Shown here piece by piece: positions 17,701 through 24,725 of a DNA stretch of 64,000 nt. The notes beneath the pieces were generated by a model. The model saw only the letters and a program-made list of their open reading frames with translations, made no database searches and was not told the DNA's origin. The translations under genes and the position numbers were made by a program. Position 1 is the first letter of the stretch. Each line of letters begins with the position of its first letter. Source of the DNA: Burkholderiales bacterium (GTDB taxonomy: Bacteria > Pseudomonadota > Gammaproteobacteria > Burkholderiales > Burkholderiaceae_C); the NCBI GenBank assembly GCA_017307865.1, contig JAFKGE010000032.1, positions 1 through 64,000 of the forward strand, in the 5' to 3' direction.

Positions 17701-17753
17701 GTAGTCAAACAGGCCTCCAGCGCCCGCCCATCAAGCGCGGGCAGCTACGATTT
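17701..17753 (-). repeat. Dispersed GATAGCTG repeat, copy 4
   Basis: An inverted copy (GTCAAACAGGCCTCCAGCGCC, then TCAAGCGCGGGCAGCTA) lies between tamB and the tRNA-Arg gene. Confidence 0.7.
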
Positions 17754-17792
17754 CAGGATCGACGGCGCCACGGCCCCGCGCCCACGCGCCGA

Positions 17793-17798
17793 TACAAT
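17793..17798 (+). promoter_or_regulatory. Putative -10 box of the tRNA-Arg gene
   Basis: TACAAT stands 11 nt before the tRNA in otherwise GC-rich DNA. No convincing -35 hexamer is visible. Confidence 0.4.
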
Positions 17799-17809
17799 GC
17801 CCCCACCCC

Positions 17810-17884
17810 GCCGCCGTAGTTCAATGGATAGAACGGGCGCCTCCTAAGCGCCAGATGCAGGTTCGATTCCTGCCGGGGGCGCCA
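17810..17884 (+). tRNA. tRNA-Arg (anticodon CCU)
   Basis: This 75-nt cloverleaf has a D arm (TAGTTCAATGGATAGAAC), an anticodon stem-loop GGGCGCCTCCTAAGCGCC with anticodon CCT, a T arm GCAGG-TTCGATT-CCTGC, and an encoded CCA. The acceptor stem pairs GCCGCCG with CGGGGGC, leaving one G-G mismatch at pair 4. Its 3' end is the attachment site of the downstream element. After integration, the 3' half of the tRNA is the copy supplied by the element. Confidence 0.93.
17862..17884 (+). other. attL core of the integrated element (tRNA-Arg 3' end)
   Basis: TTCGATTCCTGCC-GGGGG-CGCCA at the tRNA 3' end recurs at 29116-29137 with one G fewer. The integrase gene starts 174 nt inside this site. This is the classic tRNA 3'-end target of P4-type integrases. 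Confidence 0.85.
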
Positions 17885-17938
17885 TTTATAAATTCCATGA
17901 GCCGCCATATTCGGTCAAAACTCATTCGGAATCAATAA

Positions 17939-17957
17939 GTTAAAGCGGTTTAACCGC
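17939..17957. repeat. Overlapping palindromes between attL and the integrase gene
   Basis: GTTAAA-GCGG-TTTAAC (17939-17954) overlaps GCGGT-TTA-ACCGC (17945-17957). Both are perfect inverted repeats. They lie where an excisionase, AlpA or integrase accessory site would be expected. Confidence 0.45.
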
Positions 17958-18010
17958 CACGTGCCACCACAAGGCACCATTGCAGCGCACCCGATTAGGG
18001 GGCACACTGC

Positions 18011-18057
18011 GGGGGAACAAGGGCTTTTTGCCCTGATTTTGTGGAGATTGTTCCCCC
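18011..18057. promoter_or_regulatory. Long inverted repeat abutting the integrase start codon
   Basis: Perfect 10-bp arms GGGGGAACAA (18011-18020) and TTGTTCCCCC (18048-18057) enclose a small GGGC-TTTTT-GCCC hairpin. The second arm ends directly at the integrase ATG. Related GGGGAAC motifs occur beside attR, so these may be integrase arm sites that also allow autoregulation. Confidence 0.5.
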
Positions 18058-19293
18058 ATGCTGACCGAAATCCAGTGTAGAAATTCGGCCTGTCCGCCCG
18101 ACAAGGCCCGCGCCCGCTTCACCGACGCCGGCGGCCTGTATCTTGAAGTCGCACGGACGGGTTCCAAGCGCTGGTTCTGGAAGTTCCGTCAGAACAACAA
18201 GGAGAAGCGTCTCGCGCTGGGCAGCTACCCCGACACCACGTTGAAGGCCGCCCGCTTCGCCCGTGACGATGCCCGCCGCATCCATGCGAAGGGCGTTGAT
18301 CCGGTGCAGCAGCGCCAGATGGAAAAGGCTACGGCCAGGGTGAACAGCGGCAACACCTATGAGGCCGTCGCCCGAGAGTACCGTCAGCACAAAGAACGCG
18401 AATGGAGCGCCGCCCACGGCGACAAGTGGCTGAGGATGCAGGAACTGAACCTGTTCCCCTACCTGGGCGCCCTGCCGGTAGCGGACATTCCCCCAATGCT
18501 GATGCTGGACACCATCCGCCGCGTGGAAAAGCAAGGCAAGCATGAAACCGCCCACAGCATGCGCCAGTACGCGGGCCAGGTGTTCCGCTATGCCATCGCC
18601 ACGGGACGGGCCACCAACGACCCTACCGCACCGCTCAGGGGCGCCCTGAAGGCCGTGCTGGTGCGCCACATGGCCGCCGTGCTGACCCCGCCCGAAGCCG
18701 GGCACCTGCTGCGCGACATTGACATCTACAAAGGCAGTCCGGTCACGCGCGAGGCGCTGCTGCTGTCGGCCTACACGTTCCAGCGTCCCGGCGAGATTCG
18801 GCAGATGGAATGGGCCGAAGTGGATTTGGAGCAGGCGCTATGGACGATCCCCGCCATCAAGATGAAGCGCCGCAAGCAAGCCAAGATCAACGGGCGCCCG
18901 CACCTTGTCCCGCTGGCCCAGCAGGCCGTCGAGTGCCTGACCCGCCTCAAGCCCCTGACCGGGCACCACAAGTATGTTTTCCCGTCCCTGCTGGGTGAAG
19001 GCCGGTGCATGAGCGAGAACACCGTCAACACCGCGCTGCGCCGCATGGGCTACGACAACGAGACCATGACCGCCCACGGGTTCCGGGCCATGGCGCGCAC
19101 CCTGATCGTCGAGAACCTGGACTTTCCCCCGGACGTGATCGAAGCGCAATTGGCGCACGGCAAAAGCGGGCCGCTGGGCATGGCCTACGACCGGGCGCAA
19201 TACATGGAGCAGCGCCGGGACATGATGGCGAAGTGGGCGGATTACTTGGACAAGCTGCGCGCTGGTGCAGACGTGGTGCAGCTGCGGGCGTGA
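18058..19293 (+). CDS. int: P4-type tyrosine integrase (DUF4102 and catalytic domain)
   Basis: This 411-residue tyrosine recombinase has an N-terminal DUF4102 arm-binding domain (residues 1-90; GGLYLEVARTGSKRWFWKFR, then KEKRLALGSYPDTTL), a core-binding domain (about 97-190) and a C-terminal catalytic domain. The catalytic residues are visible: Arg243 in FQRPGEIR, His340-Gly-Phe-Arg343, His367 in QLAHGKSG, and a Tyr at 377 or 382 in AYDRAQYMEQRR. It integrates the element into the 3' end of the upstream tRNA-Arg. The ATG at 18058 lies at the edge of a long inverted repeat; GGAG at 18043 is a distant ribosome-binding site. Confidence 0.93.
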   Translation: MLTEIQCRNSACPPDKARARFTDAGGLYLEVARTGSKRWFWKFRQNNKEKRLALGSYPDTTLKAARFARDDARRIHAKGVDPVQQRQMEKATARVNSGNTYEAVAREYRQHKEREWSAAHGDKWLRMQELNLFPYLGALPVADIPPMLMLDTIRRVEKQGKHETAHSMRQYAGQVFRYAIATGRATNDPTAPLRGALKAVLVRHMAAVLTPPEAGHLLRDIDIYKGSPVTREALLLSAYTFQRPGEIRQMEWAEVDLEQALWTIPAIKMKRRKQAKINGRPHLVPLAQQAVECLTRLKPLTGHHKYVFPSLLGEGRCMSENTVNTALRRMGYDNETMTAHGFRAMARTLIVENLDFPPDVIEAQLAHGKSGPLGMAYDRAQYMEQRRDMMAKWADYLDKLRAGADVVQLRA

Positions 19294-19394
19294 GAAACCG
19301 GCAGGCCCAGCGCCGGCCTGAGCTGGGCATCAAGGCGACGGCCAGGACGTAGGAGCGCCCTGACCGTCTGACCATCATCAAACTGGAGTTGACA

Positions 19395-19760
19395 ATGGCT
19401 GGAGAAATTATCCCTGCAAGAGAGAACGCGCCTCGCAAGCTGGCGTTCACGCCGATACAGCCCTGGACACCGCCGAAGATGACCAACACCGAGGCGCGGC
19501 GCTTAATCGGAGAACTGCAATGCTGGGTTGAGCAGTTCAACCATCCGGACGCCAGAAAACTGGGCGAGGCGTTGGACGACGTAGAGCGCTTATTTATTCG
19601 TGTATGGACGGAAATTGACGAAGCCCTTAGCCAATTGATCCACGCTGACTATCTGGAAAGTAAAGGCCATCATGCCGCTGCGATTGAAGCGAGGAAGTTT
19701 GCCATGGACTATATGCACCGCTGGCAAGATCGAGGCGGCAAAATCGGCAACGCAGGCTAA
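19395..19760 (+). CDS. Hypothetical protein in the satellite accessory region
   Basis: This 121-residue protein of unknown family is probably soluble. It has a proline-rich start, then an alpha-helical body (EARRLIGELQCWVEQFNHPD, LGEALDDVERLFIRVWTEIDEALSQL). The ATG at 19395 follows GGAG by 6 nt; a TTG two codons earlier is less likely. It lies between int and alpA, where phage satellites usually carry accessory or anti-phage cargo. Nothing in the sequence shows its role. Confidence 0.6.
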   Translation: MAGEIIPARENAPRKLAFTPIQPWTPPKMTNTEARRLIGELQCWVEQFNHPDARKLGEALDDVERLFIRVWTEIDEALSQLIHADYLESKGHHAAAIEARKFAMDYMHRWQDRGGKIGNAG

Positions 19761-19846
19761 CCCATTCGCCAGCCCTAGGCTGATCCCCGAAAACCCGTTT
19801 CCCTGACGGGCTGGGCTGGCACCTTTTCAGGGGCGTGAGGGACGCA

Positions 19847-20347
19847 ATGAAAATCACTGATGATCATTTGATTCTAGAATCAGACGAAGAGATAAGAGAG
19901 TTTGAGAAACTTGTAAATCTAGCCAAAACACTAGAGGACAAAAAAAAGCAGAAAGCCGAACGGGTGTTTTCTCAATTTTTGTCCGGTCAATTACCATATG
20001 AAGGCGATGACTCCGCCGAACAAATTTATGACGCAAACGAATGGGCAAATACCACGGATGCGCTGATTCATGAAAATCTAGACCATTCTAGTCTTGGGTA
20101 TTTTGTCGAATTGGTTTTGGAACACCACGAGAGAGCGTCCCAAGCGGCGCGTGCGCACGCAAGACATGCCGAAAACTACGCGATGCGTAAAGACGTATTT
20201 GATTGGCTCGATAAAAATCCACCCAAGCCCAGAGGCAAAGACGCAGCAGCACAAGCCATCGCCGGCAAGGTTGTCCCCATCTCATTCCGCGCTGCACGCA
20301 AGTGGATAGACGAATGGGAAAAACTACGCTCTACCGGCACAACGTAA
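19847..20347 (+). CDS. Hypothetical AT-rich protein in the satellite accessory region
   Basis: This 166-residue protein of unknown family is probably soluble and helical, with a charged N-terminal region (EEIREFEKLVNLAKTLEDKKKQ). Its base composition is clearly more AT-rich than the rest of the element, which suggests a separate origin as cargo. GAGG stands 6 nt before the ATG at 19847; an in-frame GTG at 19835 is possible. The final codons run into a tandem DNA repeat at 20331-20370. It could be a defence or interference gene, but that is a positional guess. Confidence 0.6.
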   Translation: MKITDDHLILESDEEIREFEKLVNLAKTLEDKKKQKAERVFSQFLSGQLPYEGDDSAEQIYDANEWANTTDALIHENLDHSSLGYFVELVLEHHERASQAARAHARHAENYAMRKDVFDWLDKNPPKPRGKDAAAQAIAGKVVPISFRAARKWIDEWEKLRSTGTT

Positions 20348-20379
20348 TTTCTACCGGCACGCTGTAATTTGTGCCGGTA
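20331..20379. repeat. Tandem 20-bp repeat plus inverted arm upstream of alpA
   Basis: Two adjacent copies of CTACCGGCAC-N3-GTAATTT (20331-20350 and 20351-20370) differ only in three middle bases. GTGCCGGTA (20371-20379) then completes a 9-bp stem with the second copy. It lies about 65 nt before alpA. It may be an operator, a replication iteron or a terminator-like hairpin. Confidence 0.6.
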
Positions 20380-20444
20380 AACCGGCTTCAAATAGATCGG
20401 CAGCGCCCCGACGATAGCACCCGTGTTCTATCACGAGGTGCTAA

Positions 20445-20702
20445 ATGCAACCCAATACCACCCCCGGCGCTCCGAAGAGCCGCCCCCGCCGCATCGCAGT
20501 CCAAACCCTGGACAGCCTCAAAATCCCCGAGGCACTGCTGAAGATTCAGACGGTTGTCGCAGTAACCGGCCTGTCTGAATCGTCCATCCGCCGCAAGGTG
20601 GCCAGCGGCGATTTTCCCGCCCCCGTCAAAGATGGCAAGCGCTGCACCCGCTGGGTTTCGGCCAAAGTCCAAAATTGGCTGCGGGCCAAGGGGGCGCAGT
20701 AA
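20445..20702 (+). CDS. AlpA-like helix-turn-helix regulator
   Basis: This 85-residue small DNA-binding protein of the AlpA/MerR-like excisionase type has the core LLKIQTVVAVTGLSESSIRRKVASGDFPAPVK, then GKRCTRWVSAKVQNWLRAKG. In P4-like elements and Gram-negative PICIs, AlpA proteins activate excision and satellite genes. GAGG lies 6 nt before the ATG. The stop codon overlaps the next gene's start by one base (TAATG), so it leads a coupled three-gene operon. Inverted repeats upstream are candidate binding sites. Confidence 0.85.
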   Translation: MQPNTTPGAPKSRPRRIAVQTLDSLKIPEALLKIQTVVAVTGLSESSIRRKVASGDFPAPVKDGKRCTRWVSAKVQNWLRAKGAQ

Positions 20703-21583
20703 TGGGACGCGGCAAATCTGCCAAAACCCTGCAACTGATCGACGCCAGTCGGCGCATTCTGGAAGAAATCCAGCCGGCTACCGTTCGCGCAGTCTGCTAT
20801 CGCCTGTTCACCGAGGGCCTGATCCCGAACATGGGAAAGAGCGCCACGGGAGGCGTATCCAAACAACTGGTGTACGCGCGCGAAAACGGCCTGATCCCCT
20901 GGGATTGGATCGTGGACGAAACCCGCGAAGCCGAGCGCATCAGTTCATGGGACAACCCCGTCCAAATCCTGCGCGCCACGGTCAACCAATACCGCAAGGA
21001 CTATTGGCAGTTTCAGCGTTACCGGGTTGAAGTGTGGAGCGAGAAGGGCACCGTGCGCGGCACCGTCGCCCCGGTGCTGAACAAGTACGGCGTCACCTTC
21101 CGCGTGATGCACGGCTACGGCAGCGCGACCGCCCTCTACGACGTCGCCCAAGAATCGGTGGAGGTGGACAAACCGCTGATCGTGCTCTACATCGGAGACT
21201 GGGATTGTTCCGGCCTGCACATGTCGGAAATCGACCTGCCCGCCCGCCTGGCACGCTATGGCGGCGAGGCGTCAATCCAGCGTATCGCACTGACCGCCGA
21301 AGACGGGCCGGGCCTGCCATCGTTCCCGGCATCGGACAAAGCCAACGATTCGCGCTACGCATGGTTTGTTGAACGCTACGGTGATCGCTGCTGGGAGGTT
21401 GATGCACTGTCCCCGGTGATCTTGCGCCAGCGCCTGGAGGCCCATATCCGCGCCTACCTGGACACCGACGCATGGGAGCACGCGGTCAAGATCGAGCAAG
21501 CCGAGATCGCATCCATGCGTGAGCACTTCACCGCCATGGAAAGTATTTTGAGTCCTGCCGCGAAATACTCGGGAGGCACCTGA
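20702..21583 (+). CDS. Spo11/topoisomerase VI-A-like Toprim domain protein
   Basis: The 293-residue protein has an N-terminal winged-helix-like part (about 5-75; IQPATVRAVCYRLFTEGLI, then SKQLVYARENGLIPWDWI) and a Toprim-like fold. The expected acidic residues are Glu114 in VEVWSEKGTV and the DxD pair Asp166/Asp168 in LYIGDWDCSGLHMSEIDLPA. This pattern is that of the TopoVI-A/Spo11 superfamily. Tyr33 in VCYRLF is a candidate catalytic tyrosine. Start and stop overlap alpA and the primase-like gene by one base each. A nicking or DNA-end role in replication is plausible but not shown. Confidence 0.65.
   Translation: MGRGKSAKTLQLIDASRRILEEIQPATVRAVCYRLFTEGLIPNMGKSATGGVSKQLVYARENGLIPWDWIVDETREAERISSWDNPVQILRATVNQYRKDYWQFQRYRVEVWSEKGTVRGTVAPVLNKYGVTFRVMHGYGSATALYDVAQESVEVDKPLIVLYIGDWDCSGLHMSEIDLPARLARYGGEASIQRIALTAEDGPGLPSFPASDKANDSRYAWFVERYGDRCWEVDALSPVILRQRLEAHIRAYLDTDAWEHAVKIEQAEIASMREHFTAMESILSPAAKYSGGT
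21542..21569. repeat. 28-bp palindromic repeat, copy A
   Basis: AGTATTTT-N12-GAAATACT lies in the 3' end of the Toprim gene. Its reverse complement shares its first 16 bases (AGTATTTCGCGGCAGG) with copy B at 22713-22740, just after the primase gene. Confidence 0.6.
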
Positions 21584-22713
21584 TGGACGCCCCCATCTTC
21601 GAGCGCATCCCGCCCGAGCTGGCCGGCCTAGACCGCTGGCTACTGTGGCGCGCCGATGGCGGCAAGAAGGTGCCCTACAAGGCCGCAGAGCCGCGCAAGC
21701 GGGCATCCAGCACCGACCCTGCCACCTGGGCCGGGTTTGACGCCACACGGGCCGCCTACAAGCCTGGGCGAGACGCTGGTGTCGGCTTCGCCCTCGTTCC
21801 CGAAGATGGCCTGACCGTGATCGACATTGACGGCAACACCAGCCCCGCCGCCGTGGGCCTGCTGGAAGACGTCGGCTGTCAGTATGTCGAGACGTCGCCC
21901 TCGGGCAACGGCCTGCACGGCTGGGGTTTTTTCGCTGGCGAGCTGCCCCGCAAGAAGGGCATCTACAACGGCATCAACGTCGAGATTTACAACGTCGGGC
22001 GCTACATGAGCGTGACCGGCAACGCGACCCGCTCAGGGCCGTTTTCGCACCTTCACGGCGTGCTCGATTTGTCGCGCAGCATCGGCGGTTCACCAGCAGA
22101 AAAAAAGCCGCCGCCCGCCTGCCCTACACAAGAGACACAAGAATCTCAGGAATCACATGAGACACAGGAATCTCAAGTCATGGGGGGGTTGTGTGGGGGT
22201 GTGGAGCCGGCGCGCTTTTTGCCGACAACGACCGGCAACCGCAACAAGCGGCTGTTCGATCTGGCGCGGCACGTCAAAGCCATCAAGCCCGAGGCCACGA
22301 AGGACGAACTGCGGGCCATCGCGCAGGAGTGGCACGAGCTGGCGCTACCCATCATCGGGACAAAGCCCTTCACCGACACCTGGGGCGATTTTTCGCGCGG
22401 CTGGGAGGCGGTGAAATTCCCCGAAGGGACGCTACTGGCCAAAATCCTGGACAACCTGGACGGCGACCCCATCCCGCCCATGCCCAGCGGCTACGGCGAG
22501 GACGAGGCGCGGCTGATTCGTGTGTGCATTCGCCTGCAACAGCACGCCGGCAACGCGCCGTTCTTCCTGAGCGCGCGCACGGCTGGCGATCTGATCGGCC
22601 TGCACTTCACCAGCGCCAGCAACATGCTTTACGGCCTGGTGGCAGACGGCGTGCTGGAGCTGGTGGAGCGTGGCAAGCGACCCAAGGCCAGTAGCTACCG
22701 CATCGCCTGCTGA
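21583..22713 (+). CDS. Primase-polymerase (AEP)-like replication protein
   Basis: This 376-residue protein has an N-terminal bifunctional primase/polymerase-like domain. Asp81-Ile-Asp83 in VIDIDG, Ser107-GNGLH112, and VEIYNVGRYMSVTG (133-146) match the three archaeo-eukaryotic primase motifs. A low-complexity linker follows (about 175-205, repeats of TQES), then a C-terminal winged-helix-like part (EDEARLIRVCIRLQQHAG). There is no helicase domain, unlike the larger P4 alpha or Pri-Rep proteins. It probably initiates satellite replication. The ATG overlaps the Toprim stop by one base. Confidence 0.75.
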   Translation: MDAPIFERIPPELAGLDRWLLWRADGGKKVPYKAAEPRKRASSTDPATWAGFDATRAAYKPGRDAGVGFALVPEDGLTVIDIDGNTSPAAVGLLEDVGCQYVETSPSGNGLHGWGFFAGELPRKKGIYNGINVEIYNVGRYMSVTGNATRSGPFSHLHGVLDLSRSIGGSPAEKKPPPACPTQETQESQESHETQESQVMGGLCGGVEPARFLPTTTGNRNKRLFDLARHVKAIKPEATKDELRAIAQEWHELALPIIGTKPFTDTWGDFSRGWEAVKFPEGTLLAKILDNLDGDPIPPMPSGYGEDEARLIRVCIRLQQHAGNAPFFLSARTAGDLIGLHFTSASNMLYGLVADGVLELVERGKRPKASSYRIAC

Positions 22714-22740
22714 GTATTTCGCGGCAGGTCACGAAATACG
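22713..22740. repeat. 28-bp palindromic repeat, copy B
   Basis: AGTATTTCG-N10-CGAAATACG begins on the last base of the primase-like gene's stop codon. It shares 16 consecutive bases with the reverse complement of copy A at 21542-21569. The pair brackets the primase gene. Confidence 0.6.
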
Positions 22741-22748
22741 CACCATCC

Positions 22749-22800
22749 CGGCCCCCTCATAACGTGCTGGCACGGTAAACCGCTGGGCCGCCCATTTTTT
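22749..22800 (+). terminator. Possible terminator after the replication operon
   Basis: CGGCCC (from 22749) can pair with GGGCCG (22785-22790) around an internal CGTGC-TG-GCACG hairpin. It is followed by CCCATTTTTT. The long loop makes this weak. Confidence 0.35.
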
Positions 22801-22884
22801 GCATCATGGTCACAATCAATTGGCCCTACTGAGCGTTGCCATGCAACCCGCGCGCGATGGCACGTTTTCGCCACACTGGCAAAT

Positions 22885-22918
22885 AGTATTTGACAATCGC
22901 ATGGATACTGGCTATATA
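22885..22918 (+). promoter_or_regulatory. Sigma-70-type promoter of the head/packaging operon
   Basis: TTGACA (22890-22895), a 17-bp spacer and TATATA (22913-22918) form a near-consensus promoter upstream of the capsid gene. AGTAT (22885-22889) and ATACT (22905-22909) flank the -35 as an inverted pair. They use the same half-sites as the two 28-bp palindromes, so an element regulator may bind here. Confidence 0.65.
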
Positions 22919-22954
22919 TCCAGCACCTAGGACTTTTTGCAAAAACCCCTGACC

Positions 22955-24181
22955 ATGAAACTGAACGACCTGCGCGAAGCCCGCGCCCTGAAAGTGACCG
23001 AAGCCCGCGCCCTCGTTGACGGCAACGCGACGTTGACCGCCGAACAGCAAGCCGCTTTCGACAAGCTGAAGACCGAGATCAAGGCGCTCGAAGCCGACGA
23101 AGCCCGCCAGCAGTTTCTCGAAGACGCCGAACGTCGGGCCGCTGGTGCGCCGGTGGACAAGAAGCAGCGCGAGTTCGAGTCGGGCGTCAACGTCCTGGAC
23201 GCCATCCGCGCGCAGGTCGAGCAGCGCAGCGTTACCGGTGCCCTGGCTGAGTTCCAGCAAGAAGCCAAACGTCAAGGTATCGAGCCCAAGAAAGGCGGCC
23301 TGCTGGTGCCCGCTTCGATCTTCGAGAAGCGCACCACCCAAACCACCACCACGGCCGACAAGATCGTCCCCGACGATTACAAGGCGTCCGAGTTCATCGG
23401 CCTGCTGCGCAACAGCCTGATCGTCCGCAGCCTGGGTGCTCGGGTTCTATCCGGCCTGCGCGGCGACGTGGTGATCCCCAAGCAGACGGCGGCCTCGACG
23501 GCCTACTGGCTGAACGAGGGTGATTCGCTGACCGAGAGCAATCCGACCTTCGACACGATCAGCCTGTCCCCGAAGCACGTCGGAGCCCTGTCGAGCCTGT
23601 CTCGCCAGTTGATCCAGCAAAGCAATCCCGCCATCGAGCAGCTTGTTCGGGACGATTTTGTCCAAGTGGTATCCGCCGCCGTGGACAAGGCCCTGATCCA
23701 CGGCACCGCCGCCGCCAAGCAGCCGGTGGGCATCCTGGGCACCACTGGGGTTCAGACCGGCAGCCTGTCCACCCTGAGCTGGGCCAACCTGCTGGGCCTG
23801 CTGGAAAAGCTGGCCCTGGTGAACGTCACCCCGAACGCGGCATTGATCCATCCCAAGGTGGCAACGAAGCTGGCCAGCACCTTGAAGGACAGCACCGTCG
23901 GAGCCGAGTACCTGCTGACCGGTGGGCGTGTGGCCGGTGTATCCGCCTACAGCACGAACCAGTTGGACGCCAAGACCGGCACCCCCGACAAGGGCCGGCT
24001 GATCCTGGGCGACTTCACGCAACTGGTGATCGGTGAATGGGGCGCGACGGAGATTCTGGCCAACCCCTACGCCGCCACCTACTACGAAGCCGGCGCGGTT
24101 CAGTTGCGCATCCTGCACACCATGGACGCCGCCGTCCGCCACCCCAAGGCGTTCGTCACGGTGGAAGACATCGGCATCTAA
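22955..24181 (+). CDS. HK97-fold major capsid protein
   Basis: This 408-residue protein has an N-terminal coiled-coil scaffold (delta) domain of about 110 residues (LNDLREARALKVTEARALVDG, then AFDKLKTEIKALEADEARQ). The HK97 capsid fold follows (GDVVIPKQTAASTAYWLNEG, LSSLSRQLIQQSNPAIEQLV, and the C-terminal RILHTMDAAVRHPKAFVTVEDIGI). The delta domain is removed by the protease encoded next. ATG at 22955 is preferred; TTG at 22937 preceded by AGGA is an alternative adding six residues. It is first in the packaging operon. Confidence 0.92.
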   Translation: MKLNDLREARALKVTEARALVDGNATLTAEQQAAFDKLKTEIKALEADEARQQFLEDAERRAAGAPVDKKQREFESGVNVLDAIRAQVEQRSVTGALAEFQQEAKRQGIEPKKGGLLVPASIFEKRTTQTTTTADKIVPDDYKASEFIGLLRNSLIVRSLGARVLSGLRGDVVIPKQTAASTAYWLNEGDSLTESNPTFDTISLSPKHVGALSSLSRQLIQQSNPAIEQLVRDDFVQVVSAAVDKALIHGTAAAKQPVGILGTTGVQTGSLSTLSWANLLGLLEKLALVNVTPNAALIHPKVATKLASTLKDSTVGAEYLLTGGRVAGVSAYSTNQLDAKTGTPDKGRLILGDFTQLVIGEWGATEILANPYAATYYEAGAVQLRILHTMDAAVRHPKAFVTVEDIGI

Positions 24182-24191
24182 GGGACAGCGA

Positions 24192-24725
24192 ATGTTGGAA
24201 GTCCGCTCTACTGGCGAGCTGCGCAGCGACGGCAAGAAGCTGACGGGCTACGCCGCGATCTTCAACAGCGAAACCGACCTGGGCGGGTTCGTCGAGGTCA
24301 TCCGCAATGGTGCCTTTCGCAAGTCCCTGGAAAGCGGCTCCAACATTCGCGCCCTGTACCACCATGAAGGCAATGCCCTACTCGGCACCACGCGCAGCAA
24401 AACCTTGAAGCTGCGCGAAGACCCGCACGGCCTGGCCTTCGAGCTGGATCTTCCGTCCACCACGCACGGCAAAGACCTGGCCATCCTCGTTGAACGTGGC
24501 GACGTGGCCGGCTGCTCCTTCGGGTTCCGTGTCCGAGACGGTGGCGACCGCTGGGAGCAAAGAGGGGCGCAACTGGTGCGCGAGCTGCTGGACGTGGAGC
24601 TGAGTGAAGTCACCCTGACCGCCGATCCCGCCTACGCCGATACCAGTGTTGCGCTGCGCACGCGCAAGAACATCATCAACAACGACACCCGCCGCCTGTG
24701 GCTTGAGACTTGTCTATGGGACTGA
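24192..24725 (+). CDS. HK97-family prohead protease
   Basis: This 177-residue serine protease of the phage prohead family matures capsids by cleaving the scaffold domain. The catalytic His (57 or 58, in RALYHHEG) and Ser109 (in DVAGCSFGFRV) are in place, as is ELSEVTLTADPAYADTSV near the C-terminus. AGGGA precedes the ATG at 24192 by 6 nt. It begins 11 nt after the capsid gene and overlaps the portal gene by 10 nt. Capsid then protease then portal is the reverse of the usual phage order. Confidence 0.9.
   Translation: MLEVRSTGELRSDGKKLTGYAAIFNSETDLGGFVEVIRNGAFRKSLESGSNIRALYHHEGNALLGTTRSKTLKLREDPHGLAFELDLPSTTHGKDLAILVERGDVAGCSFGFRVRDGGDRWEQRGAQLVRELLDVELSEVTLTADPAYADTSVALRTRKNIINNDTRRLWLETCLWD

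Noticed and set aside
22085-22200. The CACAGGAATCTCA-like repeats in the primase-like gene as a regulatory iteron array.
   Set aside because: They are short, imperfect and in frame, encoding a TQES-rich linker between two domains. A flexible linker explains them well enough.
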